NCBI GenBank assembly: GCA_963798775.1
Contig: CAWCUK010000002.1
Location: forward strand, 62,001 to 126,000
Direction: 5' to 3'
DNA length: 64,000 bases
Source: CAWCUK01 sp963798775
Lineage (GTDB): Bacteria; Bacteroidota; Ignavibacteria; Ignavibacteriales; Ignavibacteriaceae
Of this stretch, positions 24,529 to 33,605 are shown piece after piece (within the stretch, counting starts at the first letter, position 1; each line of letters starts with the position of its first letter). The translations under genes and the position numbers were made by a program. Under the pieces are notes generated by a model. It was given only the letters and a program-made list of their open reading frames with translations. It was not told the DNA's origin and searched no databases.

Positions 24529-24921
24529 CTAAATTTCCGTTACAATATCTTCAAATTTTGCATAATTAACCTTAACACCGTCATCTAAATCGATTTCTAT
24601 TTGTTTGTCCGCGTAGTCTTTCATTAGCTTGTCATATTCTCTGCATTCTATTTCTGCGCTTCTTAATTCATCAAGCCATTTTGCATCTGTTTTGGAAAGA
24701 GATGAACTTCGTTTTTCAAGCTCTGTAATTTCACTTCTTAAAAATTATTGAATGTGTTTTATTAAATAATTGTTTCTTATCTTCTGAACTGTGAACTTGT
24801 TCATCCTGTGCATATAAACTAATACATGGAAGTAACCATTCTTTGATGAAAAGAGCCAGTAGATTGGTTTCTTCTAATATACTTTGCAGTGATAATACAA
24901 GAAATCATTTACCATATAATC
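24529..24921 (-). pseudogene. C-terminal remnant of a PglX/BREX-type adenine DNA methyltransferase
   Basis: Reading the minus strand from 24921, one frame of 131 codons gives DYMVNDFLYYHCKVY, stop, KKPIYWLFSSKNGYFHVLVY, MHRMNKFTVQKIRNNYLIKH, stop, then FLRSEITELEKRSSS and finally IEIDLDDGVKVNYAKFEDIV before the stop at 24529. The pieces KxPIYWLFxS, YMHRxN and DLDDGVKVNYxKF are the C-terminal hallmarks of PglX-like methyltransferases of BREX and related type II systems. Two in-frame stops and absence of the catalytic part show it is dead. Evidence of a lost phage-defence locus. Confidence 0.7.
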
Positions 24922-25134
24922 TTCAAGATCAGTACCGGCATGCCCGAAATTGTGTTAGAAAAAAATAAAATTAAAAGAGAAGGAAATGATCCTCTTGCAA
25001 GGAGCGGAGATCCTGAAGAAGTTGCTGATTGGATTATTAATCTTTCTTCAGAATATGTAGCCTAGATTACCGGACAAATAATTTCTGTGGACGGAGGATT
25101 TTATATTGCTTTAATAAAAATGAGACTGCCTTAG
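24922..25134 (+). pseudogene. C-terminal remnant of a short-chain dehydrogenase (FabG-like)
   Basis: The frame reads IFKISTGMPEIV, LARSGDPEEVADWIINLSSE, YVA, stop, ITGQIISVDGGF. This is the end of a classical SDR (RxGxPEEVAxxxxxLxSExxxxITGQxxxVDGG), with TAG in place of the residue before ITGQ. Catalytic Ser-Tyr-Lys and the cofactor site are missing. It abuts the PglX remnant on the left. Its last codons overlap the hairpin that terminates the symporter gene on the other strand. Confidence 0.65.
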
Positions 25135-25173
25135 AAAACTATACTGAATAATTTTTTTACACGACAGTCTCAT
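25112..25173 (-). terminator. Terminator of the AGCS symporter gene
   Basis: ATGAGACTG (25120-25128) pairs with CAGTCTCAT (25165-25173); on the minus strand the right arm is followed by TTTTTATTAAA. The loop is long (36 nt). Confidence 0.6.
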
Positions 25174-25191
25174 CAGAATTAAATTCTAAAA

Positions 25192-26535
25192 TTATTTAGA
25201 ACCGAAATAATCTTTTGTTTCCGCAGCTACAATTCCACCCAAGCCAAGTAACGCGATAAGATTAGGCAGCGCCATTAAAGCGTTCATTATATCAGCAAAA
25301 GCCCATACTATATCCAGTCGCGCGACGGTTCCTAAAAAAACAACTAGTACAAATAAAACTCGGTAAGGTTTAACAGCTTTAGCTCCGAGTAGAAATTCAA
25401 GTGATTTCTCGCCGTAGTAACTCCAGCCTAATATAGTAGAATAAGCAAAAAATATAATTCCGAGGGAAACTATAATTCCGCCCCATTCTCCCGGCATAGC
25501 GGTAGTAAAAGCCATGGAAGTAAGAGGAGCGCCGGTAGAACCGGTTGTAAATACATCGCTAACCAAAATGGCGAAACCCGTAAAAGAACAGACAACAATT
25601 GTATCAATAAAAGTTTGAGTCATTGAGACAAGTGCTTGAGTAACAGGATGTTTAGTCTGTGCGGCGGCTGCGGCAATAGGAGCGCTTCCTAAACCGGATT
25701 CATTAGAAAATACTCCGCGCGCCACTCCCATTCTAATACCCATCATAACAGTAGCTCCGGCAAATCCTCCGGAAGCGGCGGTTCCGGTAAAAGCCTCTCT
25801 TAAAACCATTGCGAATACAGAAGGAATATGATTAAAATGAATTACAACAACTACAAGCGCCGCGAGCATGTAAAAAACTATCATAACAGGAACAAGAATT
25901 TCTGTTACGCGCCCGATACTTTTTATTCCCCCTAAAATAACCAAACCGGTTGCTATGGTTAAAACAATTCCGGTAACCCACATTGGGATATTAAATGAAT
26001 GCTGAACCGCGTCGGCAACCGAATTTGACTGAACCATATTACCTATTCCGAAGGCCGCGATAGAAGCGAATACGGCAAAAATAATTCCCAGCCACTTCAT
26101 GTTTAAACCTTTAGAAATATAATACATGGGTCCGCCGCTCATTTCCCCGTTCTTATCTACTTCTCTATATTTAACCGCAAGAACAGCTTCAGCATATTTT
26201 GTTGCCATTCCGAATAAACCTGTAATCCACATCCAGAATAAAGCTCCCGGTCCGCCGACGGCTATAGCGGTGGCGACACCCGCGATATTTCCGGTTCCGA
26301 CTGTTGCGGCCAGAGCCGTCATTAAAGCTTGAAAATGAGAAATATCTCCCGGGTTATCGCCGTCATCTTTTCTTTTAATTAATGCCAGCCAAAGTGAATG
26401 AAGCAGTTTGCGGAATTGCAATCCTTTTAATAAAAAAGTTAGATAAACACCGGTACCGACCAATAAAATCAGCATCGGCGGGCCCCATACGAAAGCGCTT
26501 ATTGAATTCAAAACGGAAAGAATCTGATCCTGCAT
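25192..26535 (-). CDS. Sodium:alanine/glycine symporter (AGCS family)
   Basis: A 447-aa membrane protein with about 10-11 helices and the AGCS signatures: MTALAATVGTGNIAGVATAI followed by GGPGALFWMWITGLFGMATKY (residues ~70-110) and later GVFSNESGLGSAPIAAAAAQ. Length matches bacterial AlsT/AgcS carriers, which import alanine or glycine with sodium. It is a single-gene unit, read toward the accessory region, with its own terminator. No glycine riboswitch is visible upstream. Substrate choice between alanine and glycine cannot be told from sequence. Confidence 0.94.
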   Translation of the reverse strand: MQDQILSVLNSISAFVWGPPMLILLVGTGVYLTFLLKGLQFRKLLHSLWLALIKRKDDGDNPGDISHFQALMTALAATVGTGNIAGVATAIAVGGPGALFWMWITGLFGMATKYAEAVLAVKYREVDKNGEMSGGPMYYISKGLNMKWLGIIFAVFASIAAFGIGNMVQSNSVADAVQHSFNIPMWVTGIVLTIATGLVILGGIKSIGRVTEILVPVMIVFYMLAALVVVVIHFNHIPSVFAMVLREAFTGTAASGGFAGATVMMGIRMGVARGVFSNESGLGSAPIAAAAAQTKHPVTQALVSMTQTFIDTIVVCSFTGFAILVSDVFTTGSTGAPLTSMAFTTAMPGEWGGIIVSLGIIFFAYSTILGWSYYGEKSLEFLLGAKAVKPYRVLFVLVVFLGTVARLDIVWAFADIMNALMALPNLIALLGLGGIVAAETKDYFGSK

Positions 26536-26820
26536 TTTTCACCTACAATTTATTTGTGGATTAAAGAATTTCGAAAAGCTTGTAAATCATTTTTAGGAAG
26601 CAATTTGGTAGTTACCGTTTATTTTTAGTTGTTCAAAAAGTAACAAAGAATAATTTTAATAGCTACTCTACATTTAATTTTACTTGTGTATAAATTTTAA
26701 TTTCATCTCACATCTTTCAAATGAAGTTATTGTTAATCAATTCTCGATTTTTTATCTTCATGATCAAAAGAAATAGCTATTTCTTAAACTGTTGCTTAAC
26801 CTAAAAATCAAAATTAATAA

Positions 26821-27618
26821 ATGCTAAAAGAATTTGAACAAAAAAATTATTGGGCGCTTATTTTGGGCGGTTCAAGCGGACTTGGTTTAGCTGCGGCTAA
26901 AAAATTAGCTAAACATGGAATGAATATCTGCATAGTTCATCGAGACAGCAAAATTGCCTTAAAGGAAATTGAAAGAGATTATGAGGAGATTAGGAATCTA
27001 AATATTGATTTTATTTCTTATAATCTTGATGCTTTAAATCCCGAAAAAAGAATGCTTATTATTTCGGAACTAAAAAGGAAATTAGGAACAAACGGCAAAG
27101 TAAGAACTTTAATTCACAGCATCGCTAAAGGTAATTTAAAACCAATGATATCCGTTGAAGGAAAGAGTCTAATAAATGATGATTTCCGTTTAACCATTGA
27201 AGCAATGGCAATTAGCCTTTTCGATTGGACAAATGAAATATTCACGAATAATCTTTTTTCGGAAGATTCCAGAATTATCAGCTTTACAAGTGAAGGAAAT
27301 AGCAAAGCCTGGAAAAATTACGGTGCTGTATCAGCCGCTAAAGCAGCGCTGGAAGCAATAACAAGAAATATAGCGTTGGAGTTCGCTCCATTTGGAATTA
27401 AAGCAAATTGTATTCAAGCCGGTGTTACGGATACAAAATCATTCAGAATGATTCCGGGACATGAGCAGATGGCTAAGTTTGCTAAATTGCGAAATCCTTT
27501 TAACAGATTAACAACTCCCGAAGATGTTGCCAATGCGGTTTATCTGCTATGTTTAGATGAAGCGGGTTGGATAAACGGCTCGGTAATTCCCGTAAACGGG
27601 GGAGAGCATATTGCGTAA
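26821..27618 (+). CDS. Enoyl-ACP reductase-like SDR (FabL/FabI type)
   Basis: A 265-aa Rossmann-fold reductase: cofactor loop LILGGSSGLGLAAAKKLA (residues 14-31) and active site as YGAVSAAK at 167-174. The Y-x6-K spacing is that of enoyl-ACP reductases FabI/FabL, not the YxxxK of ketoreductases, and AALEAITRNIALEFAP plus DVANAVYLLCLDEAGWINGS also fit FabL. It would reduce the enoyl double bond on an acyl carrier protein. It is the first gene of a five-gene set with intergenic gaps of -11 to +6 bp, so it probably supplies this dedicated system rather than bulk fatty acid synthesis. Confidence 0.8.
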   Translation: MLKEFEQKNYWALILGGSSGLGLAAAKKLAKHGMNICIVHRDSKIALKEIERDYEEIRNLNIDFISYNLDALNPEKRMLIISELKRKLGTNGKVRTLIHSIAKGNLKPMISVEGKSLINDDFRLTIEAMAISLFDWTNEIFTNNLFSEDSRIISFTSEGNSKAWKNYGAVSAAKAALEAITRNIALEFAPFGIKANCIQAGVTDTKSFRMIPGHEQMAKFAKLRNPFNRLTTPEDVANAVYLLCLDEAGWINGSVIPVNGGEHIA

Positions 27619-27621
27619 TTT

Positions 27622-28077
27622 ATGAACAAAAATGAAATTATTTCAATACTGCCTTATTCTAAACCTTTTTTATTTGTTGATTCAATTGAACAGTTAAATG
27701 AAAATTCTGTTACCGGTTATTATACTTTTAAACATGATGAATATTTTTATAAAGGGCATTTTAAAAATTTTGCGGTTACTCCGGGTGTGATTCTTACTGA
27801 AACTATGGCTCAAATTGGCCTGGTCTGCCTGGGAATATTTTTACTCAGAAATCAATTAGAAGAAAATATTTTTCCTCAAATTGCAATGACTTCAACCGAA
27901 GTAGAGTTTTATCTTCCTGTCTTTCCGGGTGAAAAAGTTAAAGTGATTTCAGAAAAGATTTATTTCCGATTCGGAAAATTAAAATGTAATGTAAAGATGC
28001 TGAAAAATGAAGATGATATGGTTTGTAAAGGGATGATTTCGGGAATGATTTCTGCGAAAGGAATGCATGAATACTAG
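27622..28077 (+). CDS. 3-hydroxyacyl-ACP dehydratase-like hotdog protein (FabZ type)
   Basis: A 151-aa single hotdog domain. The FabZ active-site pattern is present: FYKGHFKNFAVTPGVILTE, with the catalytic His near residue 48 and the Glu of LTETMAQ near 60. It should dehydrate 3-hydroxyacyl-ACP to enoyl-ACP, feeding the reductase encoded just upstream (3-bp gap). It overlaps the ketosynthase gene by 11 bp, so translation is coupled. FabZ of bulk synthesis normally sits elsewhere with lpx genes; this looks like a specialised paralogue. Confidence 0.82.
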   Translation: MNKNEIISILPYSKPFLFVDSIEQLNENSVTGYYTFKHDEYFYKGHFKNFAVTPGVILTETMAQIGLVCLGIFLLRNQLEENIFPQIAMTSTEVEFYLPVFPGEKVKVISEKIYFRFGKLKCNVKMLKNEDDMVCKGMISGMISAKGMHEY

Positions 28078-29341
28078 AGTTGTTATAACAGGATTAGGTG
28101 TTGTTGCCCCAAATGGTGTAGGAATACAGGATTTTAAAAAAGCTATAAAACAAGGTAAGTCGGGAATAAAATATTTAAAGGAGTTAGAAGAATTAAAATT
28201 CTCATGCCGCGTGGGAGGAATTCCTTTTGTTCCCGATGAACTGCGTGAAAAATACTTTAATCCTTTACAATTGATGCATTTTAAAAGTTCAGGAATTTTA
28301 TACGGCTGCATCGCGGGAATTGACGCTTGGAACGATGCCGGATTAAGTATTTTAGAAGGGAATGAACCTGATTGGGAAAGCGGTACAATTTTCGGCGCGG
28401 GCATTTCAGGTGTTGAAAAAATGCATGAAGCAATTATAAATATTGACGGTAAACAAGTTCGTCGCTTGGGAAGCACAACTGTCCAGCAGACGATGACAAG
28501 CGGTGTCAGCGCTTATTTAAGCGGGATGATCGGGCTCGGGAATCAAGTAACAACAAATTCTTCGGCTTGCGCTACCGGTACGGAAGCTTTATTATTATCT
28601 TTTGACCGAATTAAATCGGGGAAAGCCAAAAGAATGATTGCCGGCGGTACAGGCGATTATGGCCCTTATGCTTGGGGCGGTTTTGATTCAATGAGAGTTC
28701 TAAATTACAAAAATAATGATACTCCGGAAAAAGCATCGCGCCCGATGAGCGCTTCTGCGGCGGGATTTATTCCCGGAAGCGGTGCCGGTGCGGTTTTATT
28801 AGAATCATTGGACAGCGCGCTTGATAGAGGCGCTAAAATTTACGCGGAAGTTTTGGGCGGCGCGGTAAATTCGGGGGGACAGCGAAACGGCGGTACCATG
28901 ACAGCGGCAAACCCTTACGCGGTTCAGAAATGTATTAATCAAGCGGTTTTGGATGCGGGTATATCTCCGCTTGATATTGACGCGATTGACGGACATTTAA
29001 CCGCTACAATAAAGGATCCGGATGAAATAAGAAACTGGACTGAAGCATTAAATCGAAAAGGGAATAGTTTTCCGTTTATAAATGCTTTAAAATCTATGAC
29101 AGGACACTGCATCAGCGCTTCCGGAGCTATTGAATGTGTAGCCGCTGTTTTAGAATTAGATGAGCAATTTTTATATCCGTCAATAAATTGTCAGGATGTT
29201 CATCCGGAAATTTCTGCTTTAATAGATGAAAACAGAATCGTTAGAGAATTAACTAATCCTACTAAATTAAATATAATCGCCAAAGCAAGTTTTGGTTTCG
29301 GCGATGTAAATACATGTGTAATTTTTAAAAAATATGAATGA
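28067..29341 (+). CDS. Beta-ketoacyl-ACP synthase (FabF-like KAS II family)
   Basis: A 424-aa thiolase-fold ketosynthase beginning VVITGLGVVAPNG. The nucleophile cysteine is in TNSSACATGTEAL (about residue 167). The first active-site histidine is in DGHLTATIKDPDE (about 309), where housekeeping FabF has HGTGT, and the second in KSMTGHCISASG (about 345). So the Cys-His-His triad is complete but the first His loop is divergent, and extra residues around RNGGTMTAANP are unusual. It condenses malonyl-ACP with an acyl starter. Centre of the five-gene acyl cluster; product unknown. Confidence 0.88.
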   Translation: MNTRVVITGLGVVAPNGVGIQDFKKAIKQGKSGIKYLKELEELKFSCRVGGIPFVPDELREKYFNPLQLMHFKSSGILYGCIAGIDAWNDAGLSILEGNEPDWESGTIFGAGISGVEKMHEAIINIDGKQVRRLGSTTVQQTMTSGVSAYLSGMIGLGNQVTTNSSACATGTEALLLSFDRIKSGKAKRMIAGGTGDYGPYAWGGFDSMRVLNYKNNDTPEKASRPMSASAAGFIPGSGAGAVLLESLDSALDRGAKIYAEVLGGAVNSGGQRNGGTMTAANPYAVQKCINQAVLDAGISPLDIDAIDGHLTATIKDPDEIRNWTEALNRKGNSFPFINALKSMTGHCISASGAIECVAAVLELDEQFLYPSINCQDVHPEISALIDENRIVRELTNPTKLNIIAKASFGFGDVNTCVIFKKYE

Positions 29342-29347
29342 GAAATT

Positions 29348-29602
29348 ATGAGTAAAGAAGAAATATTATCTAAAGTTAAAAATATTATAAAACCTTATGC
29401 TCAAGATCAGGAAGCTGTAGAGCATATTTCCGAATCGACTAATTTTTTTGATGATTTAAAAATAAATTCTTCCAACATTGTTGATGTTATTTTGGATATT
29501 GAATCTGAATACGATATTGAAATTGATAATGAATCGATGGAGAAAATGATAACAGTGGGTGCCGCAATAAATATTATTAGCGAAAAAATAAATTCAAAAT
29601 GA
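29348..29602 (+). CDS. Dedicated acyl carrier protein
   Basis: An 84-aa acidic four-helix protein with the ACP pattern TNFFDDLKINSSNIVDVILD. The phosphopantetheine serine should be Ser41 or Ser42, in NSSN instead of the common DSLD. The variant site suggests a specialised carrier, and its four-base ATGA overlap with the phosphopantetheinyl transferase gene fits a matched pair. It would tether the acyl chain for the ketosynthase, dehydratase and reductase encoded upstream. Confidence 0.85.
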   Translation: MSKEEILSKVKNIIKPYAQDQEAVEHISESTNFFDDLKINSSNIVDVILDIESEYDIEIDNESMEKMITVGAAINIISEKINSK

Positions 29603-30192
29603 TCGGTAATGATGTTGTTGATATTGCTTTTTCCGCCGAAAAAAATAAGTGGAAAAGAAAGGGTTTTCTAGAAAAAATATTTACCTCGCAAGAACAAGAA
29701 ATTATTTATAATTCTGATGATTCGGATAAAACCGTTTGGCTGTTGTGGAGTATGAAGGAAAGTGCTTATAAAGCTTATGCAAGAAAATATCCCGGCAGGT
29801 TTATCGCACCCCGAAAATTTAATTGTGTAATTATTAAAAATGGCACCGGTAAGGTTTCTTTTAAAGAATCAACAATTAAAACAGAAAGTATAGTCGGAGA
29901 GAGTTTTATCTCCACATACGCTTTTTTTGAAACTGATATCTCTTGTGAAAAAATTAATGTGGAAAAAATTATTTTTTCGAAGGCAGATTATAAAACACAG
30001 CATAAAGAGATTTATTCCGCGATTCTAAAAAAAATTTCTTCCATTTCTAATGAGGATGAGAAACTTTTTAATATTGTAAAGGATAAATTCGGTGTCCCGG
30101 CCGTAATAAATTCAAAAACTAAATCTAAAATTCTTATTTCACTTAGCCATCACGGGTTGTTCGGAGCTTTCATTTATTTAACAAACAACTAA
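29599..30192 (+). CDS. 4'-phosphopantetheinyl transferase
   Basis: A 197-aa protein with the transferase motifs: IGNDVVDIAF at the N-terminus (metal-binding Asp), then TVWLLWSMKESAYKAYARKY near residues 45-65 (the W-x-x-K-E-S/A-x-x-K motif). Length lies between AcpS (~120) and Sfp (~230), single-domain-plus-extension. It converts apo-ACP to holo-ACP with coenzyme A. Cluster position and translational coupling imply it activates the ACP encoded just before. Confidence 0.85.
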   Translation: MIGNDVVDIAFSAEKNKWKRKGFLEKIFTSQEQEIIYNSDDSDKTVWLLWSMKESAYKAYARKYPGRFIAPRKFNCVIIKNGTGKVSFKESTIKTESIVGESFISTYAFFETDISCEKINVEKIIFSKADYKTQHKEIYSAILKKISSISNEDEKLFNIVKDKFGVPAVINSKTKSKILISLSHHGLFGAFIYLTNN

Positions 30193-30541
30193 TCGTAACT
30201 GTTTTCCCGGAAATTGTTAAAAGTACCGATTTAATTCTTGAGCTTCTATGACAGGAGCAGTAAAATATAAATTGACAATATTTAATTGATTCCTTAGATT
30301 AAAATCCTATTTAATAAGGTCTGATTTTTATTGTCCATTCAGATTAAGTTCAAATCTTCTCTGCTGAAAATTCTTCAATTATAAATAGTATTTAATTTTC
30401 TTTTTATTAAGAAGGAGGTGTTGCGTATTTTATAAATCTTGTAACATCGGTTAACCGATAGTCTTACAAAATTCGAATACTGCGGAAGTCATGATAAAAT
30501 TACGGATATTTAAAAATGTTGAGATAAGTTGGGAGGACCCA

Positions 30542-31687
30542 ATGAAGATGATGTTTAGATTTAATGCGGTTTTAATTATACTTTTATTGTTTCTTTTCCA
30601 GTCATGTAAAGACGAAACCCCTCTGCCTACCCAAAATTTAGATGAATCAGCGACAGTTGAAAAAATAGCGTTAGTGCCATCAACAGTTTTCGCAACGGGA
30701 CTTGATTCTCCAAGAGGATTAAAATTTGGCCCCGATGGATATTTATATGTTGCGGAAGCAGGTACCGGAGGTACTGATATGACCGTAGGTACTTGTGAAC
30801 AAGTAGTGCCGCCGATAGGGCCTTATAGCAGCGGAATGACCGGCAAGGTCGCAAGGATTGATATGCAAGGTAATGTTAATACTGTCCTTGATAATCTTCC
30901 TTCTGCGGTTTCTGCTATGGGCGATGTTGTTGGCCCGGCGGATGTCGCGTTTATTCATCATAACTTGTTTGTATTAATCAATGCGGGATGTTCACACGGC
31001 GTTGCGGATATTCCGTCTTCAATTATTAAAGCACATTCTAACGGTACTTGGAATGTTATGGCTGATTTAAGCAATTGGCAGCAAAATCATCCTACAGCAG
31101 TTAACGAGGAAGATGATTTTGAGCCTGACGGAACATGGTACAGTATGATTGAAGTCCGAAATCAGCTTTACGCTCTTGAACCCAATCATGGTGAATTAGT
31201 TAGAGTTAACGGATCCGGAAATATCAGCAGAGTCTTTGATCTTTCCAGGTCTTTCGGTCATATAGTGCCGACTGCATTAGCCAATAGAGGTGATTTATTT
31301 CCGTTCTTTTATGTTGGCAATTTAAATACTTTCCCAATTCAAACCGGAAGTTCTAATATTTATTTAGTTACTCCTTGGGGACAATCGATTGTTACGAACA
31401 GAGGTTTTACTACTGTTTTAGGAATAGCATTCGATAAATTAAAAAGAATGTATGTGTTAGAATCTTCTGCCGCCGATGGTTTCCCAACTCCTGGTGCCGG
31501 TATGATTGTAAGAGTTAATTTCAACGGGACAAGAACAATCATTGCCAATGGTCTAACTTTTCCGACCGGGATGACTTTTGGCCCTGACGGCGCGTTATAT
31601 GTTTCCCATAAAGGATACGGTTTCGGGGCTGGTGAGGGAGAAATTTTAAAATTAAATTGTTACGGTTCTCCTTTAAGCTATAGATAG
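30542..31687 (+). CDS. ScyD/ScyE-like beta-propeller lipoprotein
   Basis: I start at ATG 30542, which has GGGAGG just upstream and gives a lipoprotein signal (MKMMFRFNAVLIILLLFLFQSC, lipobox FQSC). The mature part is a beta-propeller of the ScyD/ScyE type: VFATGLDSPRGLKFGPDGYL, then GKVARIDMQGNVNTV, and a final FPTGMTFGPDGALYVSHKGY. The family name comes from scytonemin clusters, but such proteins are widespread and their role is mostly unknown. An open frame reaches back to 30491, which I do not use. Stand-alone gene followed by a terminator. Confidence 0.82.
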   Translation: MKMMFRFNAVLIILLLFLFQSCKDETPLPTQNLDESATVEKIALVPSTVFATGLDSPRGLKFGPDGYLYVAEAGTGGTDMTVGTCEQVVPPIGPYSSGMTGKVARIDMQGNVNTVLDNLPSAVSAMGDVVGPADVAFIHHNLFVLINAGCSHGVADIPSSIIKAHSNGTWNVMADLSNWQQNHPTAVNEEDDFEPDGTWYSMIEVRNQLYALEPNHGELVRVNGSGNISRVFDLSRSFGHIVPTALANRGDLFPFFYVGNLNTFPIQTGSSNIYLVTPWGQSIVTNRGFTTVLGIAFDKLKRMYVLESSAADGFPTPGAGMIVRVNFNGTRTIIANGLTFPTGMTFGPDGALYVSHKGYGFGAGEGEILKLNCYGSPLSYR

Positions 31688-31702
31688 TTTCAATCCCAAA
31701 TG

Positions 31703-31735
31703 AGTGCCGGCCGAAAAAAACCGGCACTTCATCTA
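31703..31735 (+). terminator. Terminator after the ScyD/ScyE-like gene
   Basis: AGTGCCGG (31703-31710) pairs with CCGGCACT (31721-31728) 15 bp after the stop codon; the following T tract is weak. Confidence 0.6.
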
Positions 31736-31820
31736 AATTTATTCCTATAACCAACTTTTCTTAATGTTAAAAATCGTAATTTTGTAGTTCAATTTTTATA
31801 AAAAATATCTGGTATTTTGA

Positions 31821-33605
31821 ATGAAAAACTTTCTGTTTCTGCTTTTTATTCTTGCTAATATTAGTTATTCGCAATATTCTCCGGTTTCGCCTTATTTAAA
31901 TTTTCCGGGAAAAGTTATCCCTTATGTTGATAGCTGCGCCGTCTTTTGGGAAGGTGTTTATGATTCGGTTAACGGCGGATTTTATACAAATGTTGACCGC
32001 ACCGGGAAGGTTATTTCATCCTGGGGATTAAATAAAAATCTTGTTAATCAATCCCGCGACGCTTACGGTTTTACTAGAGCGTTTATGTTAACGGGAAATG
32101 AAAAATATTTAACTATGGCACGGCACGCGCTTGATTTTATGTACGCGAATTCTTGGGACGAAGTTAATAAAGGCTGGGTAAACGAAATTGATAATTTGGG
32201 GAATAAAATTAATCCGTCCTCCGATAAGGTCGCTTTCGATCAGCACTATGCGTTAGTAGGAATTTCCGCGTATTTTGAAGCAACCGGCGATACTTTAGAT
32301 TGGAATTGGATGATGAAAGGTTATGAAAGTAATGAAAATCTTTGGGATGACGATTCTGTAAATTTCGGTTATTATGATTACGGCAATTATAATTGGTCCG
32401 CTGTAAACGGAAAATCCTTTAATGCTACCGTAGACGCTATTACTACGCATGTTCTTGCGCTATATTTAATGACACATGAAGAAAAATATAAAATCCGGCT
32501 TCTTCAGCTCGCGGATAATATTAAAAACCGGCTTTACGAGAGTATGCTTCATCAAAGAATTGGATTTGTGGAAAGTTATACTTCCGATTGGGCTTATAAT
32601 ACAAGCGAGACAATGACAATAATGGGGCACGTTTTAAAATCAGCATGGTGTCTCGGAAGAATTTATCAATTATTTCCCGATTCAAGTTATTTAAAAACCG
32701 CGGAAGCGCTTTTCGACAATGTTTGGGAAAACGGGTATGATCATGAATATGGCGGGCCTTACAAAGATTTTAACCGCACAAACGGCGAAATGCTTATGTG
32801 GGGGCAGCAGGATACCGCGAAAGCCTGGTGGCAGATGGAACAAGCGGTTACGGCAGGTTTAATGTTGTACAATATTACCGGAAATCAAAAATATATTAAA
32901 ACCGCGGATGAAACTCTTAATTTCTTTATGAATTTTTTTGTAGATCATCAATACGGCGAAGTTTATTCTGATAGAACAAGAACCGGAAAACAAATTTGGG
33001 GCGATGAAAAAGGGAGCAGCGGGAAAGCAGCTTATCATTCCATTGAGTTGGGGTATTACACTTATCTTTACGGGAATTTGATTTATAAAAAACAGCCGGC
33101 AACTCTTCATTATAAATTTTCTCCTTTAACTATTAATCGAGATATAAATTTAAATCCGATAGCCTTTAATACTGATAAGTACATAATTAATAAAGTTTTA
33201 AAAGATGGAGAATTATATACCGATTTTGAAGCTGACAAAAGAATATTACATTTACCGGCCGGTGAAGGCGGACATTTTACAGTAACTTTTGAAGAAACTG
33301 AACCGGTTCAAGTTGCCGAAAATAATAGTCATCCGTTAAATTTTGAACTTTCTCAAAATTACCCGAATCCGTTTAACCCCAGTACGGTTATTGAATATTC
33401 TATTCCGGCGGAAGGAAAAGTTTCGATTAAAGTTTTTGATTTACTGGGTAAACAAGTGGCTGAATTGGTTAATGAAGAAAAACCCGCGGGAAGTTATTCA
33501 ATAATTTTTAATTCTTCGGATAAAAATTTGTCCAGTGGTGTCTACTTTTATCGTTTGGAATCCGAAGGTTTAAATTTTACGAAAAAAATGCTTCTTCTTA
33601 AGTAA
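31821..33605 (+). CDS. Secreted N-acylglucosamine 2-epimerase family protein with T9SS sorting domain
   Basis: A 594-aa protein with a signal peptide (MKNFLFLLFILANISYS), an (alpha/alpha)6-barrel of the AGE/cellobiose 2-epimerase superfamily (about 40-430; GGFYTNVDRTGKVI, RDAYGFTRAFMLTGNEKYL, QAVTAGLMLYNITG), a linker and a C-terminal type IX sorting domain (YPNPFNPSTVIEYSIPAEGK to the end). It would be exported through T9SS and act outside the cell on a sugar, either as an epimerase or a related hydrolase. Extracellular AGE members are unusual; substrate cannot be read. Followed by a TonB receptor gene. Confidence 0.82.
   Translation: MKNFLFLLFILANISYSQYSPVSPYLNFPGKVIPYVDSCAVFWEGVYDSVNGGFYTNVDRTGKVISSWGLNKNLVNQSRDAYGFTRAFMLTGNEKYLTMARHALDFMYANSWDEVNKGWVNEIDNLGNKINPSSDKVAFDQHYALVGISAYFEATGDTLDWNWMMKGYESNENLWDDDSVNFGYYDYGNYNWSAVNGKSFNATVDAITTHVLALYLMTHEEKYKIRLLQLADNIKNRLYESMLHQRIGFVESYTSDWAYNTSETMTIMGHVLKSAWCLGRIYQLFPDSSYLKTAEALFDNVWENGYDHEYGGPYKDFNRTNGEMLMWGQQDTAKAWWQMEQAVTAGLMLYNITGNQKYIKTADETLNFFMNFFVDHQYGEVYSDRTRTGKQIWGDEKGSSGKAAYHSIELGYYTYLYGNLIYKKQPATLHYKFSPLTINRDINLNPIAFNTDKYIINKVLKDGELYTDFEADKRILHLPAGEGGHFTVTFEETEPVQVAENNSHPLNFELSQNYPNPFNPSTVIEYSIPAEGKVSIKVFDLLGKQVAELVNEEKPAGSYSIIFNSSDKNLSSGVYFYRLESEGLNFTKKMLLLK

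Noticed and set aside
24922..25134. Part of the fatty-acyl cluster at 26.8 kb
   Set aside because: Although an SDR, it is only a C-terminal scrap with an in-frame stop, separated from the cluster by the symporter gene.
26536..26820. Glycine riboswitch upstream of the AGCS symporter
   Set aside because: Glycine riboswitches often precede such genes, but neither the GGGAGAG nor the GCCGAAGGAGCAA-type consensus words occur on the minus strand here.
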